Assembly (NCBI GenBank): GCA_009193035.1
Contig: SWDT01000248.1
Location: forward strand, 1 to 64,000
Source: Halicephalobus mephisto
Lineage: Eukaryota; Nematoda; Chromadorea; Rhabditida; Panagrolaimidae
Reading direction: 5' to 3'
DNA length: 64,000 bases
Shown here: piece by piece, positions 1 through 11,190 of the stretch
Numbering within the stretch: the stretch's first letter is position 1
Layout: every line of letters starts with the position of its first letter
Notes under the pieces: model-generated
Told to the model about the DNA's origin: nothing
Databases searched by the model: none
The model's input: only the letters and a program-made list of their open reading frames with translations
Position numbers and translations under genes: made by a program

Positions 1-108
1 GAAGACAAGACACAAGATGCATCGCCAAATAATGGCCAGAATGCCGGACGATTGTCTGTCCGCAGTTCGTCCATTGACCGGCCAAAAGCGGATCAACTTT
101 TCGGGTGA
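1..108 (+). CDS. 3'-terminal exon of an unidentified gene (partial)
   Basis: Frame 1 is open from the left edge and stops with TGA at 106-108, giving a 35-residue tail that ends in KADQLFG. The tail is polar and low in complexity, rich in N, S, D and R, with a run of SSS near RSSSIDRP. No domain is visible, so the product cannot be named. The base composition is clearly richer in GC than the repeats that follow, which is how exons look elsewhere in this window. It could instead be open reading by chance, because only one exon is visible. The gene would converge on the FERM gene that ends at 1704. Confidence 0.5.
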   Translation, partial: EDKTQDASPNNGQNAGRLSVRSSSIDRPKADQLFG

Positions 109-1703
109 ACGTTAACGCCTAAAGAAGAACGATTCGATCTGTTTTTGGAGACTGAAGCCCACCTGCAGGTCTTCTCACTAATCAATGACTTAAAAAAGAT
201 AAAAATTAAAAAATCAAAAAATTAACAAAACTATCATCAGCTAAATATTGAAAATTTTGAAAGAAACATCTTCTAGATTGTCCCGTAGACAATTCAAAGT
301 CGTGATTTTTGTTAAGTAAAAATGAGACTTTCGAAATCAATGCTTTGTTTCGTAAAAGTTGAAAATCAAATTTGAAGCCGAAATTAATAATCAAAATTCA
401 ACATCAAAGTTGATTATTAAAATTTAAAGCAGAAGTTAACTATCAAAATTTGAAGTAAAAGTTGATACTCAAAGGTCGACATCAAAGTTGATAATCAGAG
501 TTTGAGTTCAAATTTTGATGTTGAACTTTGAGTATCAACTTTGAAGTTCAAGTTTAATATCAAAGTCAACATCAAAATTTGAAGTAAAAGTTGATACTCA
601 AAGGTCGACATCAAAGTTGATAGTCAAACTTCGAGTCCAAATTCAACATCAAAATTTGAAGCAGAAGTTGGACATTAAAATTTGAAGTAAAAGTTGGACA
701 TCAAAGATCGACATCAAAGTTGATAATCAAACTTTGAAGTCCAAATTCAACATCAAAATTTGAATCAGAAGTTGGACATTAAAATTTGAAATAAAAGTTG
801 ATAGTCAAACTTTGAAGTCCAAATTCAGCATCAAAATTTGAAGAAGAAGTTAATTATTAAATTTGAAATAAAAGTTGAACATCAAAGTTGATTATTAAAG
901 TTTGAAATCGAGAATTCAAAGTTGACTGTCAAGGTTGAAGGTCAAAATTTAAATTTTTTTCACTAAGGCAGCATTTGCGATTTTTTCGTTTTCAAGAAAT
1001 TGTTTTCTTTAAAGTAATTTTTTGAACTTATCTTGATTTTTTTAATCAAAAAATGACTTGTAATTTTTAGCGAGAAAGTCCGAATTACGACGTTCGACTG
1101 ATTGTTAACTTTGATAAAAAAACACGAAATAGGATCTTCTAGATTATTCCTTGGTCATTTGGGACTTTCGATTTGAAGTGTTTAGATTGGTTTAAAGTTC
1201 CTCAAACTGGTCTGGAACCTTCCAAACCAAAACAAGGACTATTTTGATAACTTTTTCAACTTCTTATTTAGGTCCTATTTCACTGGATTAGAATCTTCTA
1301 GATTATTCCTTGGTCATTTGAGATTTTCGATTTGAAGTTCTTAGAGTACTCTAAGCCATTCCAGAACTGATTTAAGATGTTTTATATCAAGTCGAGATCT
1401 TCTAGGTTATCCCGTGATCACGTCAGACTCACACACCCCTAATTTAGGTCCTATTTTACTGGACAAACACCTTCCAGCTCGTCCACCACCCATTCCACAT
1501 CACATGTTCGGCCATAAATCCTATTAAACAATACCTAGATCTCCCAAGACCAGCCTAAGGGAATGTAGAACCTAATCGTCATAATCTGTAGGAAATCCGT
1601 CAAATTCTTTTTCGATTCTACCCCACAAGACAGTATAATTTCATACACTTATCACTTTTTCCGGGGACTGAACAAAGTTACGACACACGGTAGCAGAAGC
1701 GAC
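109..1703. other. Gene-free interval with minisatellite and short direct repeats
   Basis: There is no convincing exon between the + terminal exon and the end of the FERM gene. The interval contains a minisatellite (listed separately). It also has two similar blocks near 1130-1185 and 1290-1345, sharing 'atcttctaga', 'ttattccttgg' and 'tcgatttgaag'. On the minus strand a possible splice acceptor lies near 1600, but the sequence after it meets a stop within two codons. Confidence 0.5.
385..955. repeat. Minisatellite of short 'tcaaagttga' / 'tttgaagtc' words
   Basis: The segment is built from short degenerate words such as 'catcaaagttga', 'tcaaaatttgaag' and 'aaagttgatagtc', repeated dozens of times with shifting order. 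The same word vocabulary recurs at 27690-28170 and, partly as its complement, at 42480-42970. It contains no open reading frame of note. Confidence 0.8.
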
Positions 1704-4700
1704 TTACCTTTCATCGTCCCCGAAATCGGCTTCATCGGGTCTCGTGAGATCTTGATTCAATTTGAAAGTTGAAGCTGATCTTGGAAGTAAATTTTGCAAA
1801 AATCCAGGAAGAGCAGAAACGGGATTTATGTCACTTATTTGAGCCATTTTTTTTCGAATTATGTTTTCACGAAGAAGGTCAACAGCACGACCACGGGGAA
1901 TCAAGCGACGGCAGCGACTGAAGCACACAAAAAGCGATAGATTTTACAACATAAATTAAAGCAAAAAAGAAAAATAAAAAAATAATTAAAATTAAAAACA
2001 AACTTTGAAAACTTTGAAGCAAAATCAGCTCCAGATGTTCCGGAAAATGCACTTGAATTTGATGTGTGAGATACGGTAGAAATTGAAGATGATTGTGGAC
2101 AATCTGGATCTCTTGGAAATTTAGCCCCTGAGGCCATGGAATAATGTCGATTGAAATTTCTCTCTACTCGGGATTTTTTTCTCATTTCCTCTACCGATTG
2201 GTACTCCGTTCGACCACTAAATTAATTACTTTTTTAAATTTTATAAAATTAAACATTTAAAAAAAAATTAATTTTAATATTTTTAAAAATTTTATAAAAT
2301 TAAACATTTTTAAAAAAATTTAAATATTTTTTAAAATTTTATAAAATTAAACATTTTCAAAAAATTTAAATATTTTTCTAAATTTTATAAAATTAAACAT
2401 TTTCAAAAAATTTAAATATTTTTCTAAATTTTATAAAATTAAACATTTTTGAAAAAATTTTAATATTTTTTTTTAATTTTATAAAATTAAACATTTTTAA
2501 AAAAATTTAAATATTTTTCTAAATTTTATAAAATTAGATTTTTTTAAATTTATAAAATTGATTTAAATTTTTTTTAATTTATGAGATTTATTTAAATATT
2601 TAATTTTATAAATTTACAAAAATATTATGTTTAAAATTTTCTGACATAACTGACCTGTAGCGGAACCGACTTCCCAAATGGAAAAGGGATTTTTGAGGAA
2701 CACTCGGAGGAGCAATAAGCCGGAAAAATGTATGGCATTCGATACAGCTTTTCCACAGTAATTTGCAGTTTTTCGATGAAATAGCATTAAACACAAGTAC
2801 AGTATCAACTGGTTCCTAAATTTTTATTTAAATTAAAAACTCAAAATTTTTATAAAAATTTAATTTTTGATTTAAAATAAAAATTTTTATAAAAATTTAA
2901 TTTTTGATTTTAAATTATAAATTTTTTAAAAATTTAATTTTTGATTTTAAATAAAAAATTTTATAAAAATTTAATTTTTGTCTTAACGCGAAAATATTCA
3001 ATTTTGATTTTATTTAAAAGTTTTTATTTTAAAAAAATCAAAAAAAATTGATTTTTATTTTAATGCGAAAATATTTAATTTTGATTTTTTGAAACTTTTT
3101 TGTCTTAACACGAAAAATATTTAATTTTGATTATTATTTTTTATAAAATTTTGTCTTAACACGAAAATATTTAATTTTGATTATTATGAAATTTTTTTAA
3201 TACGAAAATATTCAATTTTGATTATTATGTACTTACTCTGTTTTCGTCGATGGTTTTCATTTCGATATAAAATTGTTTTTTCTTGAAACTCAATTTGACT
3301 ATGGCTGCCCAAGGGAAAGAATTGACCTTTATCCCGTTCTGGAAAATCGAAATTCCATTGCAGTTGACTCCTATGGAAATATCTGCATCGTTTCCGTCTT
3401 TGGCTTCATAAAGATCGAAACCGTACAAGTTCAGGTGCTTTGCGAGGTCCAAAAATTTAAATTCCGCTTCGGCAGGGACCTGTCCGACGTGAAGTTTATG
3501 TAATTGAGCAATTTTTTGATTTAATTCTTTTTTCTGATGAGGAACAATTTTCAAACAATCTAGGTAATTTTCGGAGTGTTCATCTGGAGAATAATCTCCG
3601 ATTTCAGACTGGGCAGCGTAGCTTCCAAGTAAAGCCGCTTCGTCATCGGTGCACTGTAATCTGCCCTCAAAAATGTCCTTCCTCAGTTGCAGGTACATTT
3701 GATACCTAAAAATATATTTTTAAAAATTTAAAAATTTTATATACTTTAAATTTAAAAATAAAAAATTTCAAAAGTATAAAAATTATAAAACTCAAAATTA
3801 CTATAAAACTGTACTGACATGAAATTCCAAAAATCATTATTTAAAGAAATTTAGAAAATAGTTTAGTAAAAATGCGAAATTTATTGTTTTTTAAATTTTC
3901 ACCAGTTCTGCACAGGAATTCGAAAAAACACCATGTTTTAAATTACAATTGTTATAAAAAAGTATATTATTAAAAAGCAGAAATAAAAGTTTTTATAAAA
4001 TTGTTTCGGAAAGAATGTTTGAGAAAACTTTAAAATTTAGGTAAGAAGAAGAAAAAGAGCAAAGGGAAGAGAGAGGGAGAACGAGCAAAGGAGAAAAGGG
4101 GAGAGAGAGGGAGAATAAACAAAGGAGAAAAGAGCGAGTGAAGGAGACAGAGAGAGAGGACAAGGAGAGAAAGGACAACGCGAGAGAGTCGATTCTTGTG
4201 ACTGCCAAATTTCCCACTTTGTCCATTCTTCTACATCTCTCTCCCCTTCCCCGCCAATTCAAAAATTCCAAAAAAATCAAAAATTAATAAAAAATTATTT
4301 TTGTGAAATTTTCTCAACAAACTTTCCTTAATTTAAGTAAAAATAAATATAATGTTGATTTTTTCATTTTTCGTTAAAATTTGATAATTTTAAATATATT
4401 TTTAAAAAAAAGTATAACTTTTGAAATTTCATGACAACTGTTTGTACAATCAAACCTTGTGTATTCTTCAATCAACTTGCTGGGATCGCTGACATAAAAT
4501 TTGACACGGAAAAATAAGTGATATGGCGGACACATCATTTGTCTTTTGATTGACTTTTTCGCATCCAGCCATTTCTGAAATAACAAATTTGATCTTAAAT
4601 TTTTAAAATAACTTACCATTCTACTTCCTGATGATTCTACATCCAAAATACAAACAAATTGAAGACCAAAAAAGTCTTTTTCGACAAGTTCTACATGAGC

Positions 4701-5737
4701 ATAAACTTTTTCGAGTAAATCTTCTCCAAGAGCATTTTTCTGAAAATTTTTAATTTATATATAGGTTCATAAAAAACTCAATATTAAAATAAAATTGAAT
4801 TTTTATGGGGAAATTTTATAGGTCGACCTGCCGGAATGTTGCGGGCAAAATGCAGATTTTACTTTAATTTCGAAATTTTTATAAGCATAAAACTAAAAAT
4901 CTCCATCGACCTGCTAGAATGTTGCGGGCAAAGTGCAGATTTTACTTTACTTTCGAAATTTTTATAAATATAAAAATAAAAATCTCCATCGACCTGCTAG
5001 AATGTTGCGAGCAAAGTGCAGATTTGGCGTCAACCTATCTGCCAGAATGTTGCGGGCAAAGTGCAGATTTTACTTTAATTTTGAAATTTTTATAAAAATA
5101 AAAATAAAAATCTCCATCGACCTGCCAGAATGTTGCGGGCAAAGTGCAGATTTTACTTTACTTTCGAAATTTTTATAAATATAAAAATAAAAATAAAAAT
5201 CTCCATCGACCTGCCGGAATGTTGCGGGCAAAGTGCAGATTTGGCGTCAACCTATCTGCCAGAATGTTGCGAGCAAAGTGCAGATTTTACTTTGATTTCG
5301 AAATTTTTATAAAGATAAAATTAAAAATCTCCATCGACCTGCCGGAATGTTGCGGGCAAAGTGCAAATTTAATTTTGGTGTCAATATTTTTTTTTAAATC
5401 TTTGCACAGCTGTTTTGGAAAAAAATTAATTTTTGGAGAATTCTTGACTCCCAAGAGGACAAAATCAAAAAATGGCCTTGACGGCCAAATATGCAAATTC
5501 AATAAAGCAACGAGAGCTCTGGATTCAGCTGCTCCAAAAATTCGGATTTTTAAGACTTACATGAAAGTAAAAATCGTGTTCAGTATCATCAAGGAAAAAT
5601 ACAGTACACTTCAAAGTAGAATTGGGAGGTTTATTATTGGTCGAATTTGCGGGGATAGGATGACCGTTGGTGGAAAAATCGGGTTGAACGCCCTCGGTGT
5701 CCCGCACGTTGTATGTGCCGGTCCCGAACCGTATCAT
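1704..5737 (-). CDS. FERM-FA domain protein, protein 4.1 superfamily
   Basis: Likely links membrane proteins to cortical actin, as FERM proteins of the 4.1, EPB41L and PTPN3/4 group do. Exons on the minus strand: 5737-5561, 4739-4617, 4574-4456, 3705-3237, 2815-2655, 2216-2004 and 1917-1704, which join in frame to 491 residues. F1 lobe: LDDTEHDFYFH, then LLEKVYAHVELVEKDFFGLQF. F2: KWLDAKKSIKRQ, SDPSKLIEEYTR, then QLRKDIFEGRLQC and LLGSYAAQSEIGDY. F3: FPWAAIVKLSFKKKQFYIEM and LLWKSCIECHTFFRL. The FA region starts at LGSRFRYSGRTEYQ. No PDZ or phosphatase exon follows, so it is not a full PTPN3/4. The last codons can be read as a stop (AGG TAA) or as an AG|GTAAGT donor; splicing to the acceptor near 1600 would add one residue before a stop. 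Introns hold a tandem repeat array and a foldback element. The exact paralogue is unsure. Confidence 0.85.
2225..2600. repeat. Intronic AT-rich tandem repeat (~55 bp unit)
   Basis: About six or seven copies of a unit containing 'aattttataaaattaaaca' followed by a mixed A/T stretch fill most of the intron between the last FERM-lobe exon and the FA exon of the FERM gene. Confidence 0.75.
2820..3225. repeat. Intronic AT-rich tandem repeat with 'taatacgaaaatattcaatttt'-type units
   Basis: Successive copies of 'aaaatttaatttttgatt' give way to copies of a unit carrying 'acgaaaatatttaat' with varied flanks. The block fills the intron between the F3 exons of the FERM gene and shows no coding signal. 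Confidence 0.65.
4034..4268 (-). repeat. Dispersed foldback repeat R1, copy A (minus orientation)
   Basis: Reading on the minus strand, the element opens with 'gaattggcgggg', a purine-rich GA block, then a core with 'atggacaaagtggg' and 'aatttggcagtcac', followed by a long CT-rich tract and 'ttacctaaattt'. Its GA and CT arms can pair. It lies in an intron of the FERM gene and matches the layout of copies at 31265, 32363, 45758 and 46770. Confidence 0.7.
4825..5375 (+). repeat. Intronic tandem array with 'tgttgcgggcaaagtgcag' motif
   Basis: Nine copies of a motif close to 'gaatgttgcgggcaaagtg' are spread over about 550 bp. Most are preceded by 'ctccatcgacctgc' and followed by 'cagattttactt' and 'tcgaaatttttata'. 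Short variants with 'ggcgtcaacctatctgcc' alternate with longer ones, so the higher-order unit is composite. The array is in the first coding intron of the FERM gene. Because several copies keep the same phase, the plus strand has long spurious reading frames here. A diverged relative lies at 61210-61445. Confidence 0.85.
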
Positions 5738-5796
5738 CACATCTGTCTAAAATCGATAATTTTAATAAAAATCGACAAAACAAAAAATTTCAAATA

Positions 5797-6600
5797 AAAT
5801 TATAAATAAAACTTTAAAATAAAAAATAAAATTTTAAAATTATAAATAAAATTTTAAAATTATAAATAAAATTTTAAAATTATAAATAAAACTTTAAAAT
5901 TAAAAATAAAATTATAAAATTATAAATAAAACTTTAAAATTACAATGAATACTCCCAAAGCGAAAAAAACGATTTTTAAAATTTCATGGCAAGACCCATA
6001 AATAACTCAAAAATTCCACTAAATGGTCCCAAAGCGAAAAGAAAACGATTTTTGGATTTTCTTAACGGGATTCATAAATAAGTCAAAAATTTACTAAATG
6101 GTCCCAAAAGGAAATTTTTTGTTTTCTCAGCAAGAATTACAAATAAGTAAAAAACTAGTAAATAGTTCTAAAATAAAAAAATTTTCGTGACAAGACCAAT
6201 AAAAGTGAAAATTTAATTAAAGAGTCTCGAAAAGAAAAAAAGTGATTTTTAAATTTTCGTGACAAGACCAATAAAAAATAAGAATTTTACTAAATGGTTT
6301 CGAAACGAAAAAAAGTGATTTTTAAATTTTCGCGATAAGACCAATAAAAAATAAGAATTTAATTAGAGTCTCGAAACGAAAAAAATGATTTTTAAATTTT
6401 CGTGACAAGACCAATAAAAGTGAAAATTTTACTAAATGGTTTCGAAACGAAAAAAAGTGATTTTTAAATTTTCGCGATAAGACCAATAAAAAATAAGAAT
6501 TTAATTAGAGTCTCGAAACGAAAAAAATGATTTTTAAATTTTCGTGATAAGACCAATAAAAAAGTAAAAATTTTATTAAATAGTTTTAAAATAAAAAAAT
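5797..6600. repeat. Two adjacent tandem repeats upstream of the FERM gene
   Basis: From 5797 to about 5945 there are seven copies of a ~20-bp unit ('attataaataaaattttaa'). From 5945 to 6600 a different ~75-bp unit repeats about eight times, containing 'cgtgacaagaccaataaaa' and 'tctcgaaacgaaaaaa'. The second array degrades towards its left end, as older copies at array edges often do. Confidence 0.8.
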
Positions 6601-8125
6601 GATTTTTAAATTTTCTTATTCAGATCCATATGTCCATTTTAAGTCGGAAAAAAATATAAAAATATATCCCTATTTATCCCGAACACTACTTTGGACAAAA
6701 GAAGACCCAAAGACCGATTTGTTACACTGGCAAAAGCCCAGAGGGCAAAAACGACAAACGCTCTGTCAAAGGGCACACGGCAAAACTAGAAATCGCCGCT
6801 GGCAAGCCAAAGTCCGATAATGCTTAAGACGAAAATTTTTAGGCCGACTTTCTTCGAAAATTTATACCCATCAAGTTATGCCATTTAAGTTAAATAATGA
6901 AAAACTGTCAAAATGCCTGAGGGTAATCCGTCTTCGATTATTCCAAAAATCCCAAAAATAGGATTAAAAATCGGAAAAAATTTTATAATTCATGTTTATC
7001 GACAAAATTATTCAATTTCGGAAATTATGGAGCTATGTTCGGATTACAATTAGGATCTGCAACAAACCGGAAAATCCACAAGGATATTTGGGAAATTTCC
7101 AAAAGCAATACAGTACTCAACGAAGCTGTTTTGAATTTTTTATGCATGTGAAAAACGCCAAATTTCGAAGATTTTTCATAAAATTTTTAGGCCTTTAGGT
7201 AAACGGAAGACTAAAAATGTCACTCGACCGAACATGACTGGCCATTTATATTTGCGAAACTGATTCTATCCCGAATGACCGGATGTCGATGAAATCGAGG
7301 AAACTCAGACTCCTAACAATTGTCTCTTTTAGTGAAGGAATTTTAAACGACCAAAATGATAGATTATCATACTATTGGATGAATTAAAAACAAACTTTTT
7401 TGAAAATTATTTAAACACAAATTTTTGTAATTTTTAAATCAAATTTTGATAAATTTTAATTTTAATTATTAAAAATAAAAATTTTTTGAAAATTATTTAA
7501 ACACAATTTTTTGTAATTTTAAAATCAAATTTCGATAAATTTTAATTTTAATTATTAAAAAAAACATTTTTGGAAATTATTTAAACATAAAATTTTTTAA
7601 TTTTTTAATTTCTTATTTTTTTTTATTAAATTTCGATGAATTTTAATTTTAGTTATTAAAAAATCAACTTTTTTTGAAAATTATCTCAATATGAAATTTT
7701 TCAATTTCTTATTTTTTATTGAATTTTGATAAATTTTAACTTTAATTACTAAAAAGTTGATTTTTTTAATTATCTCAAAGCGAATTTTAGAACTTTTTAG
7801 AAATTTTAGGATTTTTGGAAAATTACGAAATTTCTAGATTCTAAAGTTTTAAAAGTTTTGACGGAGTTGGTAGTAAAGGAGGAGAGCCAAATGTATCAGG
7901 AACAGGAAAAATCATGAACAAAACATTTTTGACCATCTGTTCCGGAGCGCGAGTCCAGCTAGAGCTGGTTTCTTGGTCGAAATAAAATCATTTTTCTTCC
8001 ACGAAACCCGCTCTAAAAGGAAAAAATGACTTTACAGAAGAGGTTTTAATGGATAAATTGACATTTCGCAACAATGCACAAATTAGGGTAAAAATAAATT
8101 CGTTTTTTTTAAAAAATCTAAAATA
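6601..8125. other. Gene-free interval with a GC-richer island and a ~95-bp tandem repeat
   Basis: 6690-6830 and 6890-7350 are richer in GC than the surroundings and could include untranslated first exons of the FERM gene, but no frame gives a recognisable protein. From 7380 to 7770 a unit of about 95 bp repeats four times, with 'gaaaattatttaaacac' and 'gataaattttaattttaatt'. 7860-8080 is again moderately GC-rich; a short minus-strand frame follows an acceptor there but ends after about 35 residues. Confidence 0.45.
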
Positions 8126-8142
8126 ATGGTTTTTTTAGAGCC

Positions 8143-8355
8143 ATGTTTTCCCGAATGGAACAGTATGTATCGGGACAAAAAGGGCCGTCCTACCGACCCG
8201 ACACGCCGTTCGGCCAGTTACACCTCCATCAGTCCTATTCCTTGCCATTTTTGCCTTTTCTATTGCTGGCTTTTCTGGCCGCGAAGATCAAACAGGCGTT
8301 TAGCACCCTTCTGGAGCGCAAACTGACCGTTCTGGGTCGCTCTCGTCAATTTTAG
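8143..8355 (+). CDS. Possible small single-pass membrane protein (70 aa)
   Basis: The ATG at 8143 lies four bases after a consensus acceptor (TTTTTTAG at 8131-8138), the arrangement seen for other genes in this window and expected for spliced-leader trans-splicing. The frame encodes 70 residues with one hydrophobic stretch, LPFLPFLLLAFLAAKI, at about residues 34-49 and a basic tail. I do not recognise the family. The region is richer in GC than its surroundings, which supports a coding role. A second frame from 8126 is also open for 66 codons, so this assignment is tentative. Confidence 0.4.
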   Translation: MFSRMEQYVSGQKGPSYRPDTPFGQLHLHQSYSLPFLPFLLLAFLAAKIKQAFSTLLERKLTVLGRSRQF

Positions 8356-8359
8356 AAAA

Positions 8360-9330
8360 ACAAAAATTAAATCTGACAATTGTTTTCTGGAGAAAATTAA
8401 AGATTTCGAAACATTTTTAAAAATCTGAAAACACAAATTTGGAAATAAATTTTATAATTATAGTAAAAGATTCTGGAAATTTTCTAAAATATTTTAAAAG
8501 TTTAAATTTTCTAAAATTTTGTGAAAATTTTTAGAATCTTCTAGACTTTTGCAAATTTTTTAAGTTTTCAGAATCTTCTAAAATTTTTGGAGACTTTTGG
8601 AAATTTTTTAGAATTCTAGAAACTTCTAAAATCTCATAAACTTCTTAGAAAACTCCGGAATTTTTTTATTTCCAAATTTTCTGAAATTTGGAACAATTTT
8701 ACAGAATTTCTTAGAAGCCTCCAAAATCCGGTATAAGCTTCTAAAATCTCTAAAAATTTGTTCTTGGAACTTTAGAATTTCGAAATTTTCTTGAAATTAC
8801 TACAAAATCCTGAACTTTTCAAAAATCTCATGAGGACTTTGAGAATCTTCAAAAATTTCTGAAATTTTATAAAATTTAAAATTTAAAAACTTTTGTAAAA
8901 TTTAAAATTTAAAAATATCTTCTCATATTTTTATTTATTATATTTCAATAAATTACTGTGATGTTATATTGGAAATTATTTAAAATTCATTTTCAATTAT
9001 AATAAGTCAAATAATTTTGCAAAAATCAATTAAAACCAGTAATTCCCGGTTCAATATCCCTTGTACGACTTTAATTACTGTAGATTTATTTCCTAATTCC
9101 ATATTCCTCACAAAAGTAAAAGAAAAATATGACTTCATTAATCCGAAATTAGGATTTCGAAAAATTTCCTCAAAAAATTCTTTTTTCGTTGCGGGACCAG
9201 ACGCGAGAGCGCAGCGACTTGCTCTTTATTTTTCTTTATTTTTTTAATTTTTAAAGTTTTTCATATATATTTTTAATCTTTTCTTGTGTTTAGTAGTTTT
9301 GGGAGTGTATACTGTAGGATTGTAAGTGGT
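8360..9330. other. AT-rich interval upstream of mrpl-32
   Basis: The interval is dominated by degenerate 'ttctagaattttctgaaa' and 'cttctaaaatct' words, a texture common in nematode non-coding DNA. No exon is supported. Confidence 0.5.
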
Positions 9331-9343
9331 TGTTTTTCAGGAA
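9331..9343 (+). promoter_or_regulatory. Probable spliced-leader acceptor for mrpl-32
   Basis: TGTTTTTCAG ends at 9340, three bases before the ATG at 9344, and no coding exon upstream could supply a donor. This suggests trans-splicing rather than a cis intron. Confidence 0.6.
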
Positions 9344-9888
9344 ATGCTGGAACCTTTGGCGAAATCGAGCAGAACGATCGTCGAACTTGTAAGTAGACTG
9401 TTCAAGCCCCCTCCGCCAGCCCTGGATTTCGCCGTCTGTTCCCCATACGCCCTCCCGGCAAGCACGTCTTTCCAATCGATCCTGGACGATTTCCGGATTG
9501 TGTTCGGTGTGCCTAAATACAGAACCCCCAAACGTGAGTTTTCCATTTTAAATTTCCCATATATGAATTTTTTCCAGCCCGAATTGCGAAACGTAAATTC
9601 GGCTATACGAGGTTGTTTCATCCAGAACCCAACCTTGTAACTTGCAAAGGCTGTGGATTTGCTCATCATGTGACGACGATTTGTGGGGTGTGCTATGAAA
9701 AGGTGCGAGACGTCACCAACGTCATTAAGAAGGAGATGATGAAGTACAATCCTTATTTGGGTGAGCGTCAAGATAAGCATGTTGTTGTCAAATTCGAAGG
9801 CGAAGAGGTCGAACCAAAAGCAAATCAGCGTGTTGTTGAGGTTTCTCGTGAGCGTCCATCATGGTTCAAATCAAAACTAGAAGGATGA
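9344..9888 (+). CDS. mrpl-32: Mitochondrial ribosomal protein bL32m
   Basis: Structural protein of the mitochondrial large ribosomal subunit. Two exons, 9344-9533 and 9578-9888, separated by a 44-nt intron, give 166 residues. The mature part begins around FGVPKYRTPK at the exon junction, as expected for L32m, whose longer N-terminus is removed in mitochondria. It continues RKFGYTRLF and a zinc ribbon: C86-x2-C89 in CKGCG and C99-x2-C102 in CGVCYEKVR. In the family these four cysteines bind zinc. The tail after the ribbon (about 60 residues) is longer and more charged than in bacterial L32, as in animal homologues. The ATG was chosen because it directly follows the acceptor; an upstream in-frame GTG would fall inside the acceptor tract. 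Confidence 0.92.
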
Positions 9889-9894
9889 TCTTTG

Positions 9895-10490
9895 ATAGTC
9901 TTAAAGGGAAGTCACTCGAAGTGGTCTTTTCAACTAGGTTATAGGTAATTTTACAACTTGTCAGGGAGATATTCAGGATCTTTATTTAATTCCTGCTAAA
10001 TGGTCTTTAAAACGAGAAAATTAGGTAAAACTGGAAACTTCCATATATCGAAAAAACTGAGTTTTCAGTAAATTTCTTTAGAATTGCTTATTTTTCAGAT
10101 TTTAGGAATCTTAATGTTTAAATTTGGCTGAATTTTTATTTTTCTAAAAAACGAGAAATTTCATTTACCGAAAATTTAAAAAGTGAATTTGTTTATTTGA
10201 TTAACAAAATTTCAACCATTTTCAAATCAATCATTTCCTATTTTTACTAATTGCTCTTTGTAATTTGATGTACTTTTTCATTGGTTACAGTTCCATAACT
10301 AGTTTTTGCGGAATTTTAGCCAAAAAGATGAAAAATGAAGATTTACGGGTTTTCCAGATTATCTCGTTTTATAAAGATGTTTAGCGAAATCAGATTAGAT
10401 TTTGAATGTACTTTCTGAAATCGTCGAATTGATATATGAATCATCTCGAAAGACCACTTCAAGTAGACCATTTCCCTTCTTAGTTAAATG
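9895..10490. mobile_element. Candidate non-autonomous element with inverted ends (copy 1)
   Basis: The left end at 9902-9935 carries 'aaagggaagtcactcgaagt' then 'ggtctttt'. The right end at 10443-10482, read on the minus strand, gives 'gaagggaaatggtct' then 'acttgaagtggtctttcgag'. The ends are therefore inverted and share the core 'gaagtggtcttt'. About 590 bp lies between them with no transposase frame. 'ttaa' occurs close outside both ends, which might be a target duplication, but this is weak. A second pair of ends with the same core occurs at 57530-57995. Confidence 0.5.
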
Positions 10491-11190
10491 ATTGTTTTTG
10501 TTCGAATTTTAAAAAATGAATTTCATACCGAAGTTTTGGATGAATCATAAGTTGAATTTTGAATGAATCGCGGCGAAGGTTTCGATCGTGAAATATTTTA
10601 AAATCGATTTTTCCATAATTTTCGTTTTTGAAGAACTGTAACGAAGAGCGAGTGAACAACCGCTTTTTCCTTGAGGTTTTGAGACTAAGCGGGCTTGGCA
10701 GCTTGTTCTGAATGCTAGGACATTTCTCGTTTTAAAAATAACATTTTTTTTCATCGTGGTCTTGCTGTTATTTTTCCATATATTTGCTTATCCGATCACT
10801 ATATTTTTTGTCCTATTTGACATGGTTTGATTGTTGTTATCAAATGACCCCTTTTAAATGATAAAGAATATCGGTCCGTCGAGACTCGTTAGAGGTCTAT
10901 CATTGCTGTTAATGATTTTTTTATTCAATATTTAAATTTAAAAAAATTAATTTTTGTTGTTTTTATTGTGACTTCTTCTACTTTGGCGAACTGAAATGTG
11001 AGTTTCATTTGTCATCTACGTACTGCGGAAATGAAATAACTTGATCGTGATCGTTTGGTTGACGTCATGAGGCTGATTTAGTGGACCTGGCAACGCGTCC
11101 GTCTGACTGTCATTTCGAATCACCTTAACCGACGGGCCTGCGCATCACATTGATTTTTTTTATATATCCGATATTTCTTGTTTCATATAA
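10491..11190. promoter_or_regulatory. Likely upstream region of tat-1 with a CRE-like palindrome
   Basis: This stretch is richer in GC in places, notably 10560-10720 and 11040-11150. A perfect TGACGTCA palindrome, the CREB/ATF consensus, is at 11060-11067, about 970 bp before the tat-1 start. 11085-11125 ('gcaacgcgtc', 'gtctgactg') loosely resembles the middle of a tRNA but does not fold as one. No protein-coding exon is supported. Confidence 0.35.

Noticed and set aside
4933..5797. Plus-strand open frames of up to 217 codons
   Set aside because: They run through the tandem array in an intron of the FERM gene and repeat the same short peptide; no start context or conserved domain.
10545..10754. 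69-codon minus-strand frame
   Set aside because: No conserved domain, no acceptor near the start, and the region fits better as non-coding upstream DNA of tat-1.
11060..11150. Possible tRNA gene before tat-1
   Set aside because: A few bases recall a tRNA middle region, but acceptor and T stems cannot be formed.
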